64,000 nt of DNA from the NCBI GenBank assembly GCA_963691655.1, contig CAVNUY010000015.1:124001-188000 (forward strand), written 5' to 3'. Below the pieces are notes generated by a model. It ran no database searches and was not told the DNA's origin. It saw nothing but the letters and a program-made list of their open reading frames with translations. The translations under genes were made by a program, and so were the position numbers. Source of the stretch: Toxonevra muliebris (taxonomy: Eukaryota; Arthropoda; Insecta; Diptera; Pallopteridae). This document shows, piece after piece, positions 1 through 11,473 of the stretch. Position 1 is the stretch's first letter. Each line of letters starts with the position of its first letter.

Positions 1-540
1 AAAATTGCAAAATGTGAATATTTTTATTTCTAACTTTTTCAGCATTTTCGTGCAGTCATGTCTTGAACTAAAAGAAGAAAATGACAGAGAATGTTGTATT
101 TTATATCCCCTTCAAAATCCCTTTCGATTTTTTTCTTAGCTTGTTTGGTTTTTGAGTAGTTAAATTTTTCCTATAAGCTGAGAGCGGAAAATTTCAAATA
201 AACTAAAAATGTGCGCGCATCCACAGTACATTCAAAGTACAAAATTTGGAATTTCTTAAAGATTGAATATCTCAAAAACTATGACATATACGAACAAATT
301 AACCAATGCCTTTTTGTAGGAAATCACTCAAGTTTTTTTTTTGTAGTGATTAGTTTTTTGATATCTTCAACGGTTAACCAGTTATTAGTAAAAAAAATGG
401 CTTTTTACCAAAGGGGGGAGGGTCGCACTGCAACCCCAGAACTGTTTTTTGTGGTTTTTCCATCTAATCTACCCCGACTAACAATTACTGAATCTTAGAT
501 AAGATTTTTTATAAACTTTTGGTGCCTTTTTTTACTCTAC
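1..540. other. AT-rich sequence, nothing recognised
   Basis: No coding region, RNA gene or clean repeat boundary can be supported here. A 95-codon open frame on the plus strand (211-498) is rich in Phe and Lys, has no recognisable motif, and lies over T-runs and A-runs. It is treated as chance. Confidence 0.5.
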
Positions 541-870
541 CGACTGTGCTTATATGCCATGACTGACGAGCGTTGTTGTATCAAAAAGATGACTGACTAA
601 CTTTTTCATGTTTTATTATTGATAAACTACTTAAAATTTTTTTTTCAGATTTTAGAAAACCTTTGCAAAAATTTTTTTTTCATACAAACTGGGAACTGAT
701 TGACTGACGGGCTCCGATCTAACGAAAATCTGACTGACTCTCGTTTTTTGTTGAATACATAAACTGTAAATAAAGTTTCAGCCTTTAGAAAACCATTGCA
801 CTTACCTCGTATTTTCGACATGTTTGAAAGCTCACTTATTCCACCTGTTCTAACCAAAACCTGACTGACC
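541..870. repeat. Degenerate ~140-bp tandem repeat with CTGACTGAC blocks
   Basis: The motif GACTGAC recurs near 559, 587, 701, 731 and 865. The stretch after 587 and the stretch after 731 share a TTTCAG(N)TTTAGAAAACC core and similar AT-rich flanks, which implies two or three decayed copies of a unit of roughly 140 bp. The copies are too diverged to fix exact borders. No coding potential is seen. Confidence 0.45.
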
Positions 871-2056
871 AGAATATTTCACTAGTATAACAACATATAA
901 CAAAACTAGAAAGTCAGAGACTTTTTTTTGTCACGGGCTCCCCATCTATTAGCAACGTGGACTATAATGGAAGAGTACGCATTTTATATAAAATTCATTA
1001 AATAAAAGGGTTGTTTTGAAACGCTTAACTCATTTCAAAAAATAATCTTACCCCGGCAAATAGAATAATGGAAATTAACTGCGTACTAGGGCGAATATCC
1101 AAAGCTATATGTCCTTTGCAACAAAATCGACACCATCTTCAACAAATTTAAAGCCTGAAGTGGAATTCACAGGCCAATGCAATTTAATAAATTTATTTAA
1201 AGTAAATTGAAAGTAAAATTTACAATTACATGAAATTGTTATTTATTAAGCAGTTGTTTAATATTTCACCACCCTTCGTAATTTTATAAGGCAACCAACT
1301 ACAACGTTAGGTGAATTCACACGCACAGTATGTGTGAACATAAAAAATGAAAATTTGTTGACAGTTTTTACGTTTTAAAATAAGAGTTTATTCTCTGTAT
1401 ATTCTCTGATAGACAAAGTTAAATTATTTTTATATGAACAAATTCTTAAATTCGCCATTTTCTGTGGACCCGGAAAAATTGCTTCCTGAAAGTTCCTAAA
1501 AATTTTTTCAGAATTTGTTAGAATGAACCTTATATTATTTGGAAATAATAATAACTCTACCGATTCTTGGAAAAAATGCATTTTAAAAAATCGTCTTAAA
1601 CGAAATTGTTCATGTTTTAGTACTAACACACATCGGTTGGCATTTCGTTTCTTTATTTTGCAAAATTTGTAATTATCTTATTTATTTAATCATTCTCTGT
1701 TCTGTCCCACACCCACTGGTAGAAATCAAATGGATACAAATCTTAACAATATGAAGTTAATAAGAAGTTATGAGTTCCCATAAAGTTTCAGCTTTCTTAG
1801 TTTAAAAACGAAAAAGGTACCCGGGTACCTCGTCACCCAGAGAACGGTTAAGTGGTACTAAGTATGTTATTATTGCTATTTTGTTCGATTGAAATCGATC
1901 GGCACATACTAAAAAAACTGAACGAGAAGATACTATTATAGATCTTATGCGGCATCTACCTCTGTCGTCGGATCCTATGCTTTTGTCTAAAAAACAATAC
2001 ACGAATAAGAAAAACGATTTGATTGACCAACATGTTAGATAATGCAGGTGTAGAAG
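871..2056. other. AT-rich intergenic sequence, nothing recognised
   Basis: Short open frames on the minus strand at 1375-1629 and 1802-2002 have no recognisable domain and no homologous repeat elsewhere in the window. No transposon ends, tRNA-like boxes or long hairpins were found. Confidence 0.5.
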
Positions 2057-2627
2057 TTAAGGGGACATTCCAGTTTAAAATTGGAAAATATTTACTTTTT
2101 GAGATTTTTTTTTAAGAAACTATGCAATATAATTACAAAATTGCTTGGAGGTGTTATAAATATGTTAATATGTTAATGGAGAATGATGGTGGCGGTAGAG
2201 GGCATATCCAAAAAGTTAATTTTTGGTAGGATGGATTTTGTTCTTCTTAATACAGACAAAAGCATAAAGTAAATAAGATTTTGTTAGCTAGATATTTCTC
2301 TATAAGTGGAACCACAAAAAAGTGAAACTTTGCCGCCCCCTTTTTTTTTGAATTTTAAAAATCGTATATCAGATTCGTAATCAGCGACCCTGAAAACCCC
2401 TGAGCAACGATTTTGAAGCCAAATAATTGTTCTCTTTATCGAAAACTTGTTGTTGAACATTAGGTCTCATTTTTAGTACACCAAGGCACAATTATATGTA
2501 TAGCATTCGTTTTACTTGGAATTTTTCACTAATATTTTAGAAAAGTATTCTTGAAACTAAAGAACCAAGATATCAAAATCAATATAAATCAATATTTTTA
2601 AAATTTTAAACTGGAATGTTCCCTTAA
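2057..2627. mobile_element. MITE flanked by TTAA, ~571 bp
   Basis: The two ends are inverted repeats of about 26 bp. The left end begins TTAAGGGGACATTCCAG and the right end is its near-perfect reverse complement ending GGAATGTTCCCTTAA. Both ends sit on TTAA (2057-2060 and 2624-2627), the target duplicated by piggyBac-type transposases. The interior has no coding potential, so this is a non-autonomous element. Assignment to piggyBac rests only on the TTAA target and is an inference. Confidence 0.65.
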
Positions 2628-3111
2628 TGAATCGCTAAGCATATGTTTAAGTTCTTCTGAAGAGAATTCCGAAAGCAGTGATGAATAAATAATTAATTTT
2701 TAAATAAAATAATCGTAATATTTTGTTATTATATTAAATGTTAAAGTATTGTAAGGTTTCCTAAAAAATTTAAATAGGTACTTTACCTTTTTGGAATATG
2801 TAGCATTTAAAAAGGTTGGACACCAAGGTTGACTAATAATTTGATTACTATAACTCGGTGTTCTTTTAAAAAAATTCTAATTTTTTGTTTTTATTTTTAG
2901 CAAAGAAATTTACTAAAAAATCAAATTCTGTACATTTATTTTTTAATTTCAACAAACAAATCAAATGCCCTTTAAAACTATATAAATTCATCAAAAAATC
3001 TCCATTTTATAAAAAATTTTAGGGTTTACGAAAATGCCGATTAAATTTTTGGAATTTGCGTGCCATTATTCATCGAGAAACCAAATTTCATTGATTTCTG
3101 ACCAAAACCCT
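2628..3111. other. AT-rich spacer, nothing recognised
   Basis: No gene, repeat end or RNA motif is visible between the MITE and the LTR. The BEL element's target duplication cannot be confirmed from the sequence next to the LTR because the opposite LTR end is missing. Confidence 0.5.
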
Positions 3112-3451
3112 TGTTGGGGTGCAAGAATTTTTACACCTTATATTAAATTTGTATTGAGTGCAAATATAATTGTCTGAAGCTGGTGGTGGTTTTTGCGAGA
3201 GTGATCTTTTATTTTATAATTCATTTGTACATTAGTTCATTTATTCGTTAACTTATGCAGAGATGCATATTTTGGGTATCAACTAGTAATCCAACTTTTC
3301 ATACAGTACAAAGTGTACCGTACGAATTTATATAATTCAATACAGCTAAATCAAATTTAAATTTTAAATATGATTGCAAATTAAGCAACATTAAATATGA
3401 TTGCAAATTAAGCAACATTATAAAATACATTTTTTGGGCATTGCCCCAACA
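3112..3451 (-). repeat. BEL 3' LTR
   Basis: It starts TGTTGGGG and ends CCCCAACA, the usual TG...CA LTR ends within an 8-bp inverted repeat. It matches 10976-11251 closely. It carries an internal 27-bp tandem duplication (around 3368-3420) that the other copy does not show before it breaks off. Confidence 0.9.
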
Positions 3452-3478
3452 TACCGGCCGCGTTGATATGCTCAGATA

Positions 3479-4043
3479 TCAAGTTTCAACTGGTAAAAGA
3501 GCAATTTTGTGTATAGCACGACGGATAATTCCATTAACGGTTTTTATATCTGCACCAATCTCGACATTGCGCTCGGGCTTGACCCATTTGGCTTTGCATT
3601 GTAGTTCTAGCATGTAGTCTCTTCGGAACACACACCAAAAATGTGCTTTCAGGGACGAGATGTGCTGCCATCGTTTCGAATACGGCAGCATTGCGTCGCT
3701 TGAAGTGGGTTCGGGCAGCGCCTTTAAAGATGACCCGATTAATAGATGCGCTGGTGTTAGTGCTTCTCCATCGCTGGGATCTTCGGACATCGCGGCGATA
3801 GGTCGAGAATTTAATAAGGCTTCGACTTCGCCCAGCACAGTTGACAGTTCTTCGAAAGTTAGATTGGCGTTGGCGACGGTGCGGCGCAGCAGATTTTTTG
3901 TTGACTTGACGGCTGCTTCCCAAAGCCCTCCGAAATGCGGAGCGCGAGGCGTGATGAAATGAAACTCCTTGTTGCGCGACGAAATCCAGAATCTTCTTTT
4001 GGCTTGCTTCCTTGAAGGAAAAGTAATCCGAACAAGTAAACAA
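3479..4043 (-). pseudogene. BEL integrase C-terminal remnant
   Basis: Two overlapping minus-strand frames hold this piece. One carries residues typical of the end of the integrase core (a GLWE-like stretch followed by the EALLNSRP motif), and then the AHLLIG motif of the BEL/Pao C-terminal domain. The zinc-binding part and the first two catalytic Asp residues are missing, so a deletion has joined the pol linker directly to the end of the core. Frameshifts separate the pieces. It is inactive. Confidence 0.75.
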
Positions 4044-5865
4044 AAGAATTGGAATTCTTACAATCCATTGACTTCAAATTGTCTGAAAGCTCAAAATGAA
4101 TATTAACTGGCCATTCATTTTGATTTCTGGTTAGAAACTCTGGTCCGTTGAACCATATTGACTGACGCAGCTCATCAACATTACAACTTCGCGAAACAAT
4201 GTCTGCGGGATTATGAGCTGTTGGTACATGACGCCACGTAGCATTATCAGCCCAATCTTGGTTATTAGCAACCCTATTTCCAACAAAAGTGGTTAACGTA
4301 GATGGATGTTTTTTAATCCAGTGCAATACTACTTCTGAATCGCTCCAAAACACTACATCTTCAGAATAGGGTAATAAAATTGGTGATATTGCTTTCCATA
4401 ACTTCGATAACAGATGAGCGGCACATAATTCAAGCCTTGGAAGGGTTTTAGTTTTCAATGGCGCAACTTTAGATTTCGCTGTCAACAGTTTTGATTCGAA
4501 CTTATTATTATTTTTACTCCGAATGTATATACAACAACCGTACGCGCGCATAGACGCATCTGCAAATCCGTGGACTTGGATTTTTGATGTCGAAGTTATA
4601 TTTACAAAGCGAGGCACATTTATTTCTGGGATTTTTTTAAAGTTTTCTTTGAAACCTTGCCAAATTGTCTCTAATGACATTGGTATTGATTCATCCCAAT
4701 CTAATTTTTGCAACCATAATTCTTGCAAAAGCATTTTTGCTTTTGTAATCACTGGACATAAAAGACACAACGGATCAAACAAACGGGATGAAACTGATAG
4801 TATATTTCGCTTTGTTGCTTTTAAGTTATCAAAATTGTCAATAAGATTAAATTTGAGTTGATCACTTTTTGGATGCCAAACTATTCCCAATGCCTTTGTG
4901 GACTCTGTGTCATTAAACTTAATACATTTTTCTACATTTTCGTTATTTTTCAAAAATTCGTGGTTTGAATACCATTTTGCCAATTGACATCCAGCGGAAT
5001 CAAGAATTTCAACTACTTCTTTACGTATCACTTCTAATTCTTGAAGAGTTTCAGCACCAGATAGCAAATCATCAACATAAAAGTCTTCTTGGATCACCCT
5101 CGAACCAACTGGAAAGATTTCGTGATTAAGATTGCCAAGTTCTTTTAAACATCGGATAGCAAAAAATGGTGCTGGTGACGTACCGTACGTAACCGTGTTG
5201 AGTTGGTACATTTGAATTGGCATGTCTGGAGTTTCGCGCCACAAAATCATCTGAAATATTCGGTCTTCCCCATGAACTTGTATCTGTCTATACATTTTAG
5301 TGATATCAGCTGTTATAGCAAATTTACGACACCGAAAACGAAGCAAAGTGATGTATAGATCAGGCTGAATAGTTGGACCAACCATTAACGTTTCATTCAA
5401 AGAAATGTGTGTTGATGTTTTGCTTGACGCATCAAAAACAACTCTAAGTTTTGTAGTTAAACTTTGAAGCCTAATAACAACTTGATGGGGTATGAAATAA
5501 TGAGGACCAGTAGGAATTGAATTATTTGTTAGCGACATATGGCCTAGAAACAAATATTCTTTCATAAATTGCATATACATTTCCTGAACGTCAGGAGTTT
5601 TCAAAAGCCTGCGTTCAAGTGCCAAAAATCTTCTTTTCGCGGTTTCATATGATGAGCCGAGTGCCGACGGCTTCAATTTAAATGGAAGACGAACTTCAAA
5701 GCGACCAGATTTTAGCAACTTCGTATTGGCTATAAAATGATTTTCGCAGTTGATATGCTCTTCTGACAATTTGAGTGATTGCCTTGGGCTTTCCTCAATT
5801 TCCCAAAATTTGCGCACAATGGAATCAAGAGCGGTCATTTGCATTTCGCTACATTGACTCACCAA
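4044..5865 (-). CDS. BEL/Pao reverse transcriptase-RNase H (pol fragment)
   Basis: An open stretch of about 600 codons. The polymerase palm shows motif A (ADITKMYRQ, near residue 185), motif B (TYGTSPAPF, near 235) and motif C (YVDDLLSGA, near 268), the form typical of BEL/Pao. An RNase H-like domain begins near residue 435 (HGFADAS) and includes SDSEVVLHW and the terminal PAD region. This enzyme copies the element's RNA into DNA in virus-like particles. The frame starts within the protease-RT linker, because the same frame continues upstream past a stop near 5922. The 3' end runs into out-of-frame integrase remnant. It is a fragment of a dead element, although this domain itself is intact. 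Confidence 0.85.
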
Positions 5866-6531
5866 TTTACAAACTCCTGATTGAGAATTTTCGACCGGTT
5901 TGAATCTGCCCGAAACTATCTAACCAAGCAAAGTCTTTTGTAAAGTTGGTAATGACTTATTCAGTTTTATCTGACCAACAGATAAAAGTTCGAAGAAGAT
6001 ATCGGCACCAATTAATAAATCGATTTTTTGCCTCTTATTAAAGTAAGGACCTACTATTGGTTGGAACTTCTCATGATTCAACAGGTAAGTTGATTTCTGG
6101 CTGATAGCTCGAAATAGACTTTATTGCCCAGAAATCAGCTTGAAACTCATATTCGTTTATTCTCGACTTTATGGTAGCATTAACTTTATGCCTTATGTTG
6201 GTATTAACTTCACCAATACCATGCAAATTCAAATCTTTAAAATCACGCTTCAAATGTAATTTACGTGCACACTCATCGCTTATAAAGTTTATTTGTGAGC
6301 CGGAATCTCAAAGTGCTCTTACGAAATGTCTATTTCCATACCGATCATTGATTTTTACAATGGCAGTAGCTAAAACTACTACGTCACAAGTATTCGATAC
6401 GTGCATTGAAGTATGTTGATTTGGTTGTGATAATGTAGAAGCTGTAGCAGAAGTTGAAGGCTTTAACGAACCACATGGTTGAGATTGTGATTCATACTTA
6501 TGCAAAAGTGTGTGGTGATGGCGTTGGCAAA
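5866..6531 (-). pseudogene. BEL gag tail, protease and linker, with stops
   Basis: Reading on the minus strand, the segment starts with the last Cys/His residues of the gag zinc region and a Ser/Thr-rich stretch. It then shows a retropepsin-like strand (VVLATAIVKI) and the catalytic DSGSQ motif near 6290. A TGA stop lies immediately before that Asp, so the protease could not be made from this copy. The linker then runs in frame toward the RT, with one further stop near 5922. The split from upstream gag is caused by the hAT insertion. Confidence 0.75.
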
Positions 6532-6539
6532 CCCTACAA

Positions 6540-9022
6540 CAGTGATGCCAGGAAATTTTTTCGGAAATCCCTACCCTTATGAAAAAAAAATCCTTTTTTT
6601 CCCTACACCCACTTTTTTCCTCCCTACATTTTTCCCTACACTACTTTTTCTTTAATTTTTCAAAAAAAAAAAAAATTATTTTTAATTTGTACACTTTCAA
6701 CTCAGGTTTATTTAAAAATATCACAAAAATAAAATAAAAACGAATAAAAATAATATAAGAATTACATAAAATAACATAAGAATAGCCTGAAAATAATATA
6801 AAAACAACATACAAATAACAAATATAGTAAAAAATAAATGAAAAAATTATTTATACAATGCTGTATAATTCATTTTTTTTAAATGAGTAGATGTGCATTT
6901 AAAATTTACACAGTTAATTGCATTAGCTTGTAAATGAGATCTAATAATGCAAATAGAATTTAATATTTCATGGCTTAATTTATTTCTTTTTTTCGTACGT
7001 ACGTCAGTAACAACAGAAAAAATTCTTTCGGCGTCAGCATTGGCATGTGGCAAACTAAGTACAATTTTTATTAGTTTTGCAAAATTTGGAAAAATTAAAT
7101 TGTCATTAAAATTTTTTAATTTACAGATTTTGGACCAAAATACTTCAACATTTAATTTAGACAATATTTGCTTTTCATATTCAGAAAAATTATATTCTAA
7201 TGATAACCATTCCTGTGTTAGTAAATTAAGATCAACTTTATACTTATTGCATAACAATTTAAATTGATAAACACTTTTGTTATTATTTCCAATGGCCACT
7301 TCAGGATTTAAAAATTCCATTTCTTTGAAAATTGACTTATCATTTAGTGGAAGTCTTCTTTGCGTTTCTTCAAGTACAGTTATGTAGAATTGTAGACAAT
7401 CAGATTTTATCTGATGGGCACTAGTTTTTGGAAACGTTTTCAACAATTCTTCACATTCACTGCCGACATAAACGTCATCTATTGTCAATGAAACATGGGG
7501 TGACCTTATGGCACAATCAGTCGTTAGGCATTCTTTTTTTTACAAAATTTTGGCCAAGCTTAAAAAAAATTTTTGTTGATTCCGAGTGTAAAGCATGGAC
7601 CAATATTTTTCTTGATTGAAAAAGTGCATTCAGCGAGTTAAAATAATTTAACACATATTTCAAAAAAAGTAAGTAAGCCTTATTGCACTCATTTGTAAGT
7701 TCAGCCAGTATTACATCTGCGGATTTCAATTTATCCTGCTTAGTTGCAAATTTAAAATATTCTATAAGAACTTGCCAATTCTCCAAGATCCTTTCAATAC
7801 ATTTTTGATGGGATAGCCACCTGGTCGTTGATGTTCTTAATATTTTTCTTTTCTCTTCGTTCATCATCTCTTGGAACCCCTCCAACTGAGAACATCTTTT
7901 CGAACTTCCTGATATATCAAATTGGAAGACTTTGTTTGTTATGATGGCAGCAGAGTGACATATACATTTTATTGTTATTACGTCGGGATTATCAGCTAAA
8001 AGTCTAGACACGAACGAATTGTTTGATCCGACCATAAAGTTAGCGCCATCGCAACAAAGTCCAATGATATTATCGAAGGGAATACTGTATGACAAAATGC
8101 ATTTTTTAAAATGATCATAAAGTGCTTCAGCTGTACAATCAGCTCCCACGTGAATTAATTCTAACAACTGTACAAAAGTCTTCTCCAGCTCCTCGTCGTA
8201 ATATCTTACAAGAAACATCAGTGCTTTCATCAAGTAGCACAGAAAATTTATATATTTGAAGCTTTCTGATAAGATTTTCCTTTTCTTCTCTGGCTAACAC
8301 GTTAACAATAATTTTTGAACATTTGGTTTGTCCTAATTGGCAATTTTTTATTATTAATGAATCTGGCACAATATCTTTCAATAGGGGTATCAAATGATCA
8401 ATAACTTGAATAGCTAAATTGTGTTCAGCAAAAAAGAGGCTTAAACGGATTTCGAAATTGGCCACATCGTTGTTTTTCTCTGGGACTTGTTTCTCAAAAA
8501 ATGACTCCATTGTTTTGTTTCGTCTCTCAACCAACTTGAACAAAATCGTTGTTTTCTGTATTTCTTTGATGTGTTTTCAGCATCATCGGAAGACGAATCA
8601 GACATTTTTCTAAAATCAATTATGTTTTAATTTATTATGTTTTGAGGTTATTTATTGTTCACAAAATTAGTTACTTATTAAAAATGAAGAGACCTGCAAA
8701 GATGACGTACGTATGCATAAAAAAATTTGCACAAAACAAGTAAAGCGCGCAAATAAATTTCACAAAAGAAGTGTTCATTTGTCATTGTTATTAAAGATGC
8801 CACATATTTACTTACTTCGTATTATAGAGGTATTGCCAGATTTACGAATTTATAATGATACACTAAAAAAAAGTTTAAAGTTCAGAATTAAAAAAAAAAC
8901 GGTAATTGAAAAAATCCCTACAACTCCACAAAAGTAACAAATCTTTCCCTTTTTTCCTACATGACAGATTTTTGAAAAAAATCCCTACAAAAAAGGAAAA
9001 ATCCCTACACTTGGCATCACTG
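6540..9022 (-). mobile_element. hAT DNA transposon, full-length but with a broken transposase
   Basis: The terminal inverted repeats begin CAGTGATGCCA at the left and end TGGCATCACTG at the right. An exact 8-bp duplication flanks the element. At 2483 bp with one transposase gene on the minus strand it has the size of an autonomous hAT. Subterminal regions carry repeated TCCCTAC words, plausible transposase-binding sites (inference). It inserted into the gag region of the BEL element, so it is the younger of the two. Confidence 0.92.
6847..8605 (-). pseudogene. hAT transposase, three frameshifts
   Basis: The likely start is the ATG at 8605 (MSDSSSDD...), followed by a basic stretch like that preceding zinc fingers in this family. 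The coding frame then changes three times: before 8543, near 8230 and near 7535, the last in an A-run. Recognisable blocks are the LLDESTDVS catalytic strand, CCDGANFMVG, and the C-terminal dimerisation block with NADAERIFS. The protein would cut and paste the element. All domains can be followed in order, so inactivation is by small indels and fairly recent. Confidence 0.85.
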
Positions 9023-9030
9023 CCCTACAA

Positions 9031-10133
9031 TGAGGACGAGAACAATTACGAACCGAATGACCCTTTTTTAAACAATTTATACAATTTCCATCCTTCTTTA
9101 TAAAATCGAACCTTTGAGCAACTGGTAGGGCTTCAAAAGAATTACAATTATATATGAGATGTCCACTAGATTTGCAATATGAGCATTTATTGTCATTATT
9201 TGTTTGCGCGCATGTAAAGGAAGCCTTACACTCATTTTTTTTGTTTCTATTTGGTTGATAATTTTGTTTAAAAGTAGTATCGGATTTTGGAGACCGATCT
9301 TCATTAACCTCAAGCGATTGACAACGACGAATTAAGAATTTTGCACATTCGTTTCAAGTAGGAAGCGTAGAATATTCTAAATGGTCATTCCATTTCGATT
9401 TTGTGGCCGAATCAACTTTTGAAAGAACCAAGTAAATAATCAACGCATTAGCTATTTCATTTTCACTATCCAATGACTGCAAGGAACCATAAATGGCGGA
9501 CACTGTGTCTCCAGTACTTCTTAAAGAAGAAGCATTTGGTTTTTGTATATTAGGAATTTCAAATATATTTTCAATATTATTAAAAAAGATCAAACACTTT
9601 TTATCATAACGCTCCGCTAAGCGTTCTAAGGCTTTCATATAATTATCTTCAGTCACTTGGAACGCTTTCACGGTTCAAAGCGCGTCGCCAGATAAACAGC
9701 TCAATAAATGATTAAATTTTTTAATAAAATTTTTATACTAAGAATATTTTCCATCGAATGTCGGTAATTTTAAATTAGGCAAACGAGAAAATGTAGGTAT
9801 GGTAAGACCTAAAGTATTTTCCAATGCTGAACTTTCCCTACGCTTATGCTGCCCCAAAAGCTGCATAAGTTTGGATTTGGAACTAATGCACAGCTCCTCG
9901 ATGTCACCTCTTCGATCATCCATAGGATCCTCCTTCACGATTTTCGTTTGATATGCCATTAGCTGTTTTATGTATGAGCTTAAAATTTCCAATCTGCATT
10001 CCAAATCAATGACATTCCATGTTGTAGCAGTATTTTCAAGCATTTTCTTGATTCGAGTAATATTTCCACGAGCCGTTGATCTCTGCTGCTTTAAAATAAT
10101 CAATTTTGACATATGCACTGGTTCTGTTGCCAT
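9031..10133 (-). pseudogene. BEL Gag polyprotein with zinc knuckles
   Basis: The start is taken as the ATG at 10133 (MATEPVHMSKL), followed by a helical N-terminal region ending LKLPTFDG, which is the start of the BEL Gag DUF1759-type domain. The domain continues at 9671-9354 after a short deletion and stops around 9738-9671. Further on, two zinc-knuckle blocks are visible: CSYCKSSGHLIYNC and CINCLKKGHSVRNC (about 9190-9045). Gag forms the particle and binds RNA. It is broken by stops and by the hAT insertion immediately after the knuckles. Confidence 0.8.
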
Positions 10134-10954
10134 GTTTAATTTTTATCGAAATACAAGAGAAAATGCAAACTTCGAATAGAAAAATTAAATGCACTTCAAT
10201 AAGGGCGACTGCAAGAACTTCAATTTGTATCAGAGAATTCCAAAAATTGAATTGTATTTAAATTTACTAGTTCAAATTTTAAACAGCAGTAACAACGATT
10301 GCGACAATTCGAAAATTCCAATGTAAAATTTTAATACAAACTATATAGACCACAAAGAATTGATTCGTTCTAATAAAATACCAAACCAAATGAAATGCTA
10401 ACAAAATTAATTTCATAAGCAATTTTTTGCTCAATAACCAAGTACGACGACAAAACCAAAAATCAATTGACAAAGTCAAACTTCAAGCAACAGTTGAAAT
10501 GGATATCAAAGCAAATGTTTATAATAGTTATAGCAATCCAGTTCTTCTTAACCTGTTTTATAAAAATGGCGGACTATAAATTTTTTAGCGGAATATTTTT
10601 ATGTATATGACTTTTCACAATTAACGGTCTTTTATAGCGGCTTAATATTCCTAGTTACCGATAAACTTCGATTTACTGTACTCATCCTTATGGTCCTTCA
10701 GCTGTTGCCTAGTCCGTTCGCTAGTGCCGCAGCTCCTGCGTTTCAGAATTTTCCTTTGTTTGTAATGTCCGCTCCCACCAATCTGCTCACTACGATGTCT
10801 GCTGCCACCAATTCGCTCTCTCTAAATGACGCAATTTGTTATGCGTAGAATGCCAATTTTTTCCAATTACACCACCAGCCAATTGCACGAAGACAACAAC
10901 TTTTTTATTAAATTTAAATATTTTTAATTTTTTGCTAAGAAAAAGAGACTTTAA
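10134..10954 (-). other. BEL 5' untranslated leader
   Basis: This lies between gag and the primer-binding site of the minus-strand BEL element. No open frame with recognisable similarity is present. The short frames at 10279-10479 (minus) and 10836-11021 (plus) are considered chance. Confidence 0.55.
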
Positions 10955-10972
10955 GTCCCTGCTCGGGCGCCA
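10955..10972 (-). other. Primer-binding site of the BEL element
   Basis: Three bases inside the 5' LTR, the minus strand reads TGGCGCCCGAGCAGGGAC. This is the form of a site complementary to a tRNA 3' end including CCA. It resembles sites that bind lysine tRNA, but the exact tRNA was not checked. Confidence 0.75.
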
Positions 10973-10975
10973 AAA

Positions 10976-11251
10976 TGTTGGGGTGCAAGAATTTTTACAC
11001 CTTATATTAAATTTGTATTGAGTGCAAATATAATTGTCTGAAGCTGGTGGTGGTTTTTGCGAGAGCGATCTTTTATTTTATAATTCATTTGTACATTCGT
11101 TCAATTATTCGTTAACTTATGCAGAGATGCATATTTTGGGTATCAACTAGTAATCCAACTTTTCGTACAGTACAAAGTGTACAGTACGAATTTATATAAT
11201 TCAATACAGCTAAATCAAATTTAAATTTTAAATATGATTGCAAATTAAGCA
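10976..11251 (-). repeat. BEL 5' LTR, truncated in U3
   Basis: It aligns with the LTR at 3112-3451 from TGTTGGGGTGCAAG onward, but stops at ATTAAGCA and runs directly into a CA run and the hammerhead array. About 40-65 bp of the LTR's outer (U3) end are missing, depending on which copy of the 27-bp duplication is aligned. Confidence 0.88.
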
Positions 11252-11348
11252 CACACACACTCTCCCATGTACTAGACTTTCAAATAACGAACTGTTATGC
11301 AGACTAGCTACGATGGGAAAAAAACAACAACATAAGTGTATAGAACGG

Positions 11349-11473
11349 TAGTGGTAGTTTCTTTCAATATCACTATTCAGTGAAGATATTTGGAATCAAA
11401 TCCATAATTCTGGGTTATGATTTCAAATATTAGTAGCTTATATGGGATATTGAAAGATTAAGAACTACCACTA
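11349..11473 (+). ncRNA. Long rod-like hairpin next to the ribozyme (unit 1; repeated in every unit)
   Basis: The arm TAGTGGTAGTTTCTTTCAAT at 11349 is complementary to 11446-11473, with one small bulge. Inside it, ATATTTGGAATCA pairs with TGATTTCAAATAT, then CATAA with TTATG near the tip. The result is a nearly continuous 125-nt rod. Its 3' arm ends at the base before stem I of the hammerhead. It is present in all five units. Confidence 0.75.

Larger units (their letters stand above)
6532..9030. repeat. 8-bp target site duplication of the hAT element
   Basis: CCCTACAA occurs at 6532-6539 immediately before the hAT element and at 9023-9030 immediately after it. Eight base pairs is the duplication length of hAT transposases. 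Removing the element and one copy restores the BEL gag Cys/His region. Confidence 0.9.
3112..11251 (-). mobile_element. BEL/Pao LTR retrotransposon, degenerate, with a nested hAT
   Basis: An almost full-length element on the minus strand. A 340-bp LTR lies at 3112-3451, a second and truncated LTR copy at 10976-11251, and a primer-binding site just inside it. Gag (about 10133 to 9031, continuing at 6531), protease (about 6400-6071), RT/RNase H (5865 to about 4080) and an integrase remnant (about 4040-3479) follow in BEL order. The reading frame is broken by stops and deletions, so the copy is dead. The 5' LTR is cut off where the hammerhead array begins. A hAT element (6540-9022) interrupts gag. 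Confidence 0.9.

Noticed and set aside
211..498. 95-codon plus-strand frame
   Set aside because: Phe- and Lys-rich translation of homopolymer runs, no motif and no repeat elsewhere.
3534..3962. Plus- and minus-strand frames overlapping the BEL integrase
   Set aside because: The plus-strand frame (3660-3962) has no motif; the integrase blocks explain the region.
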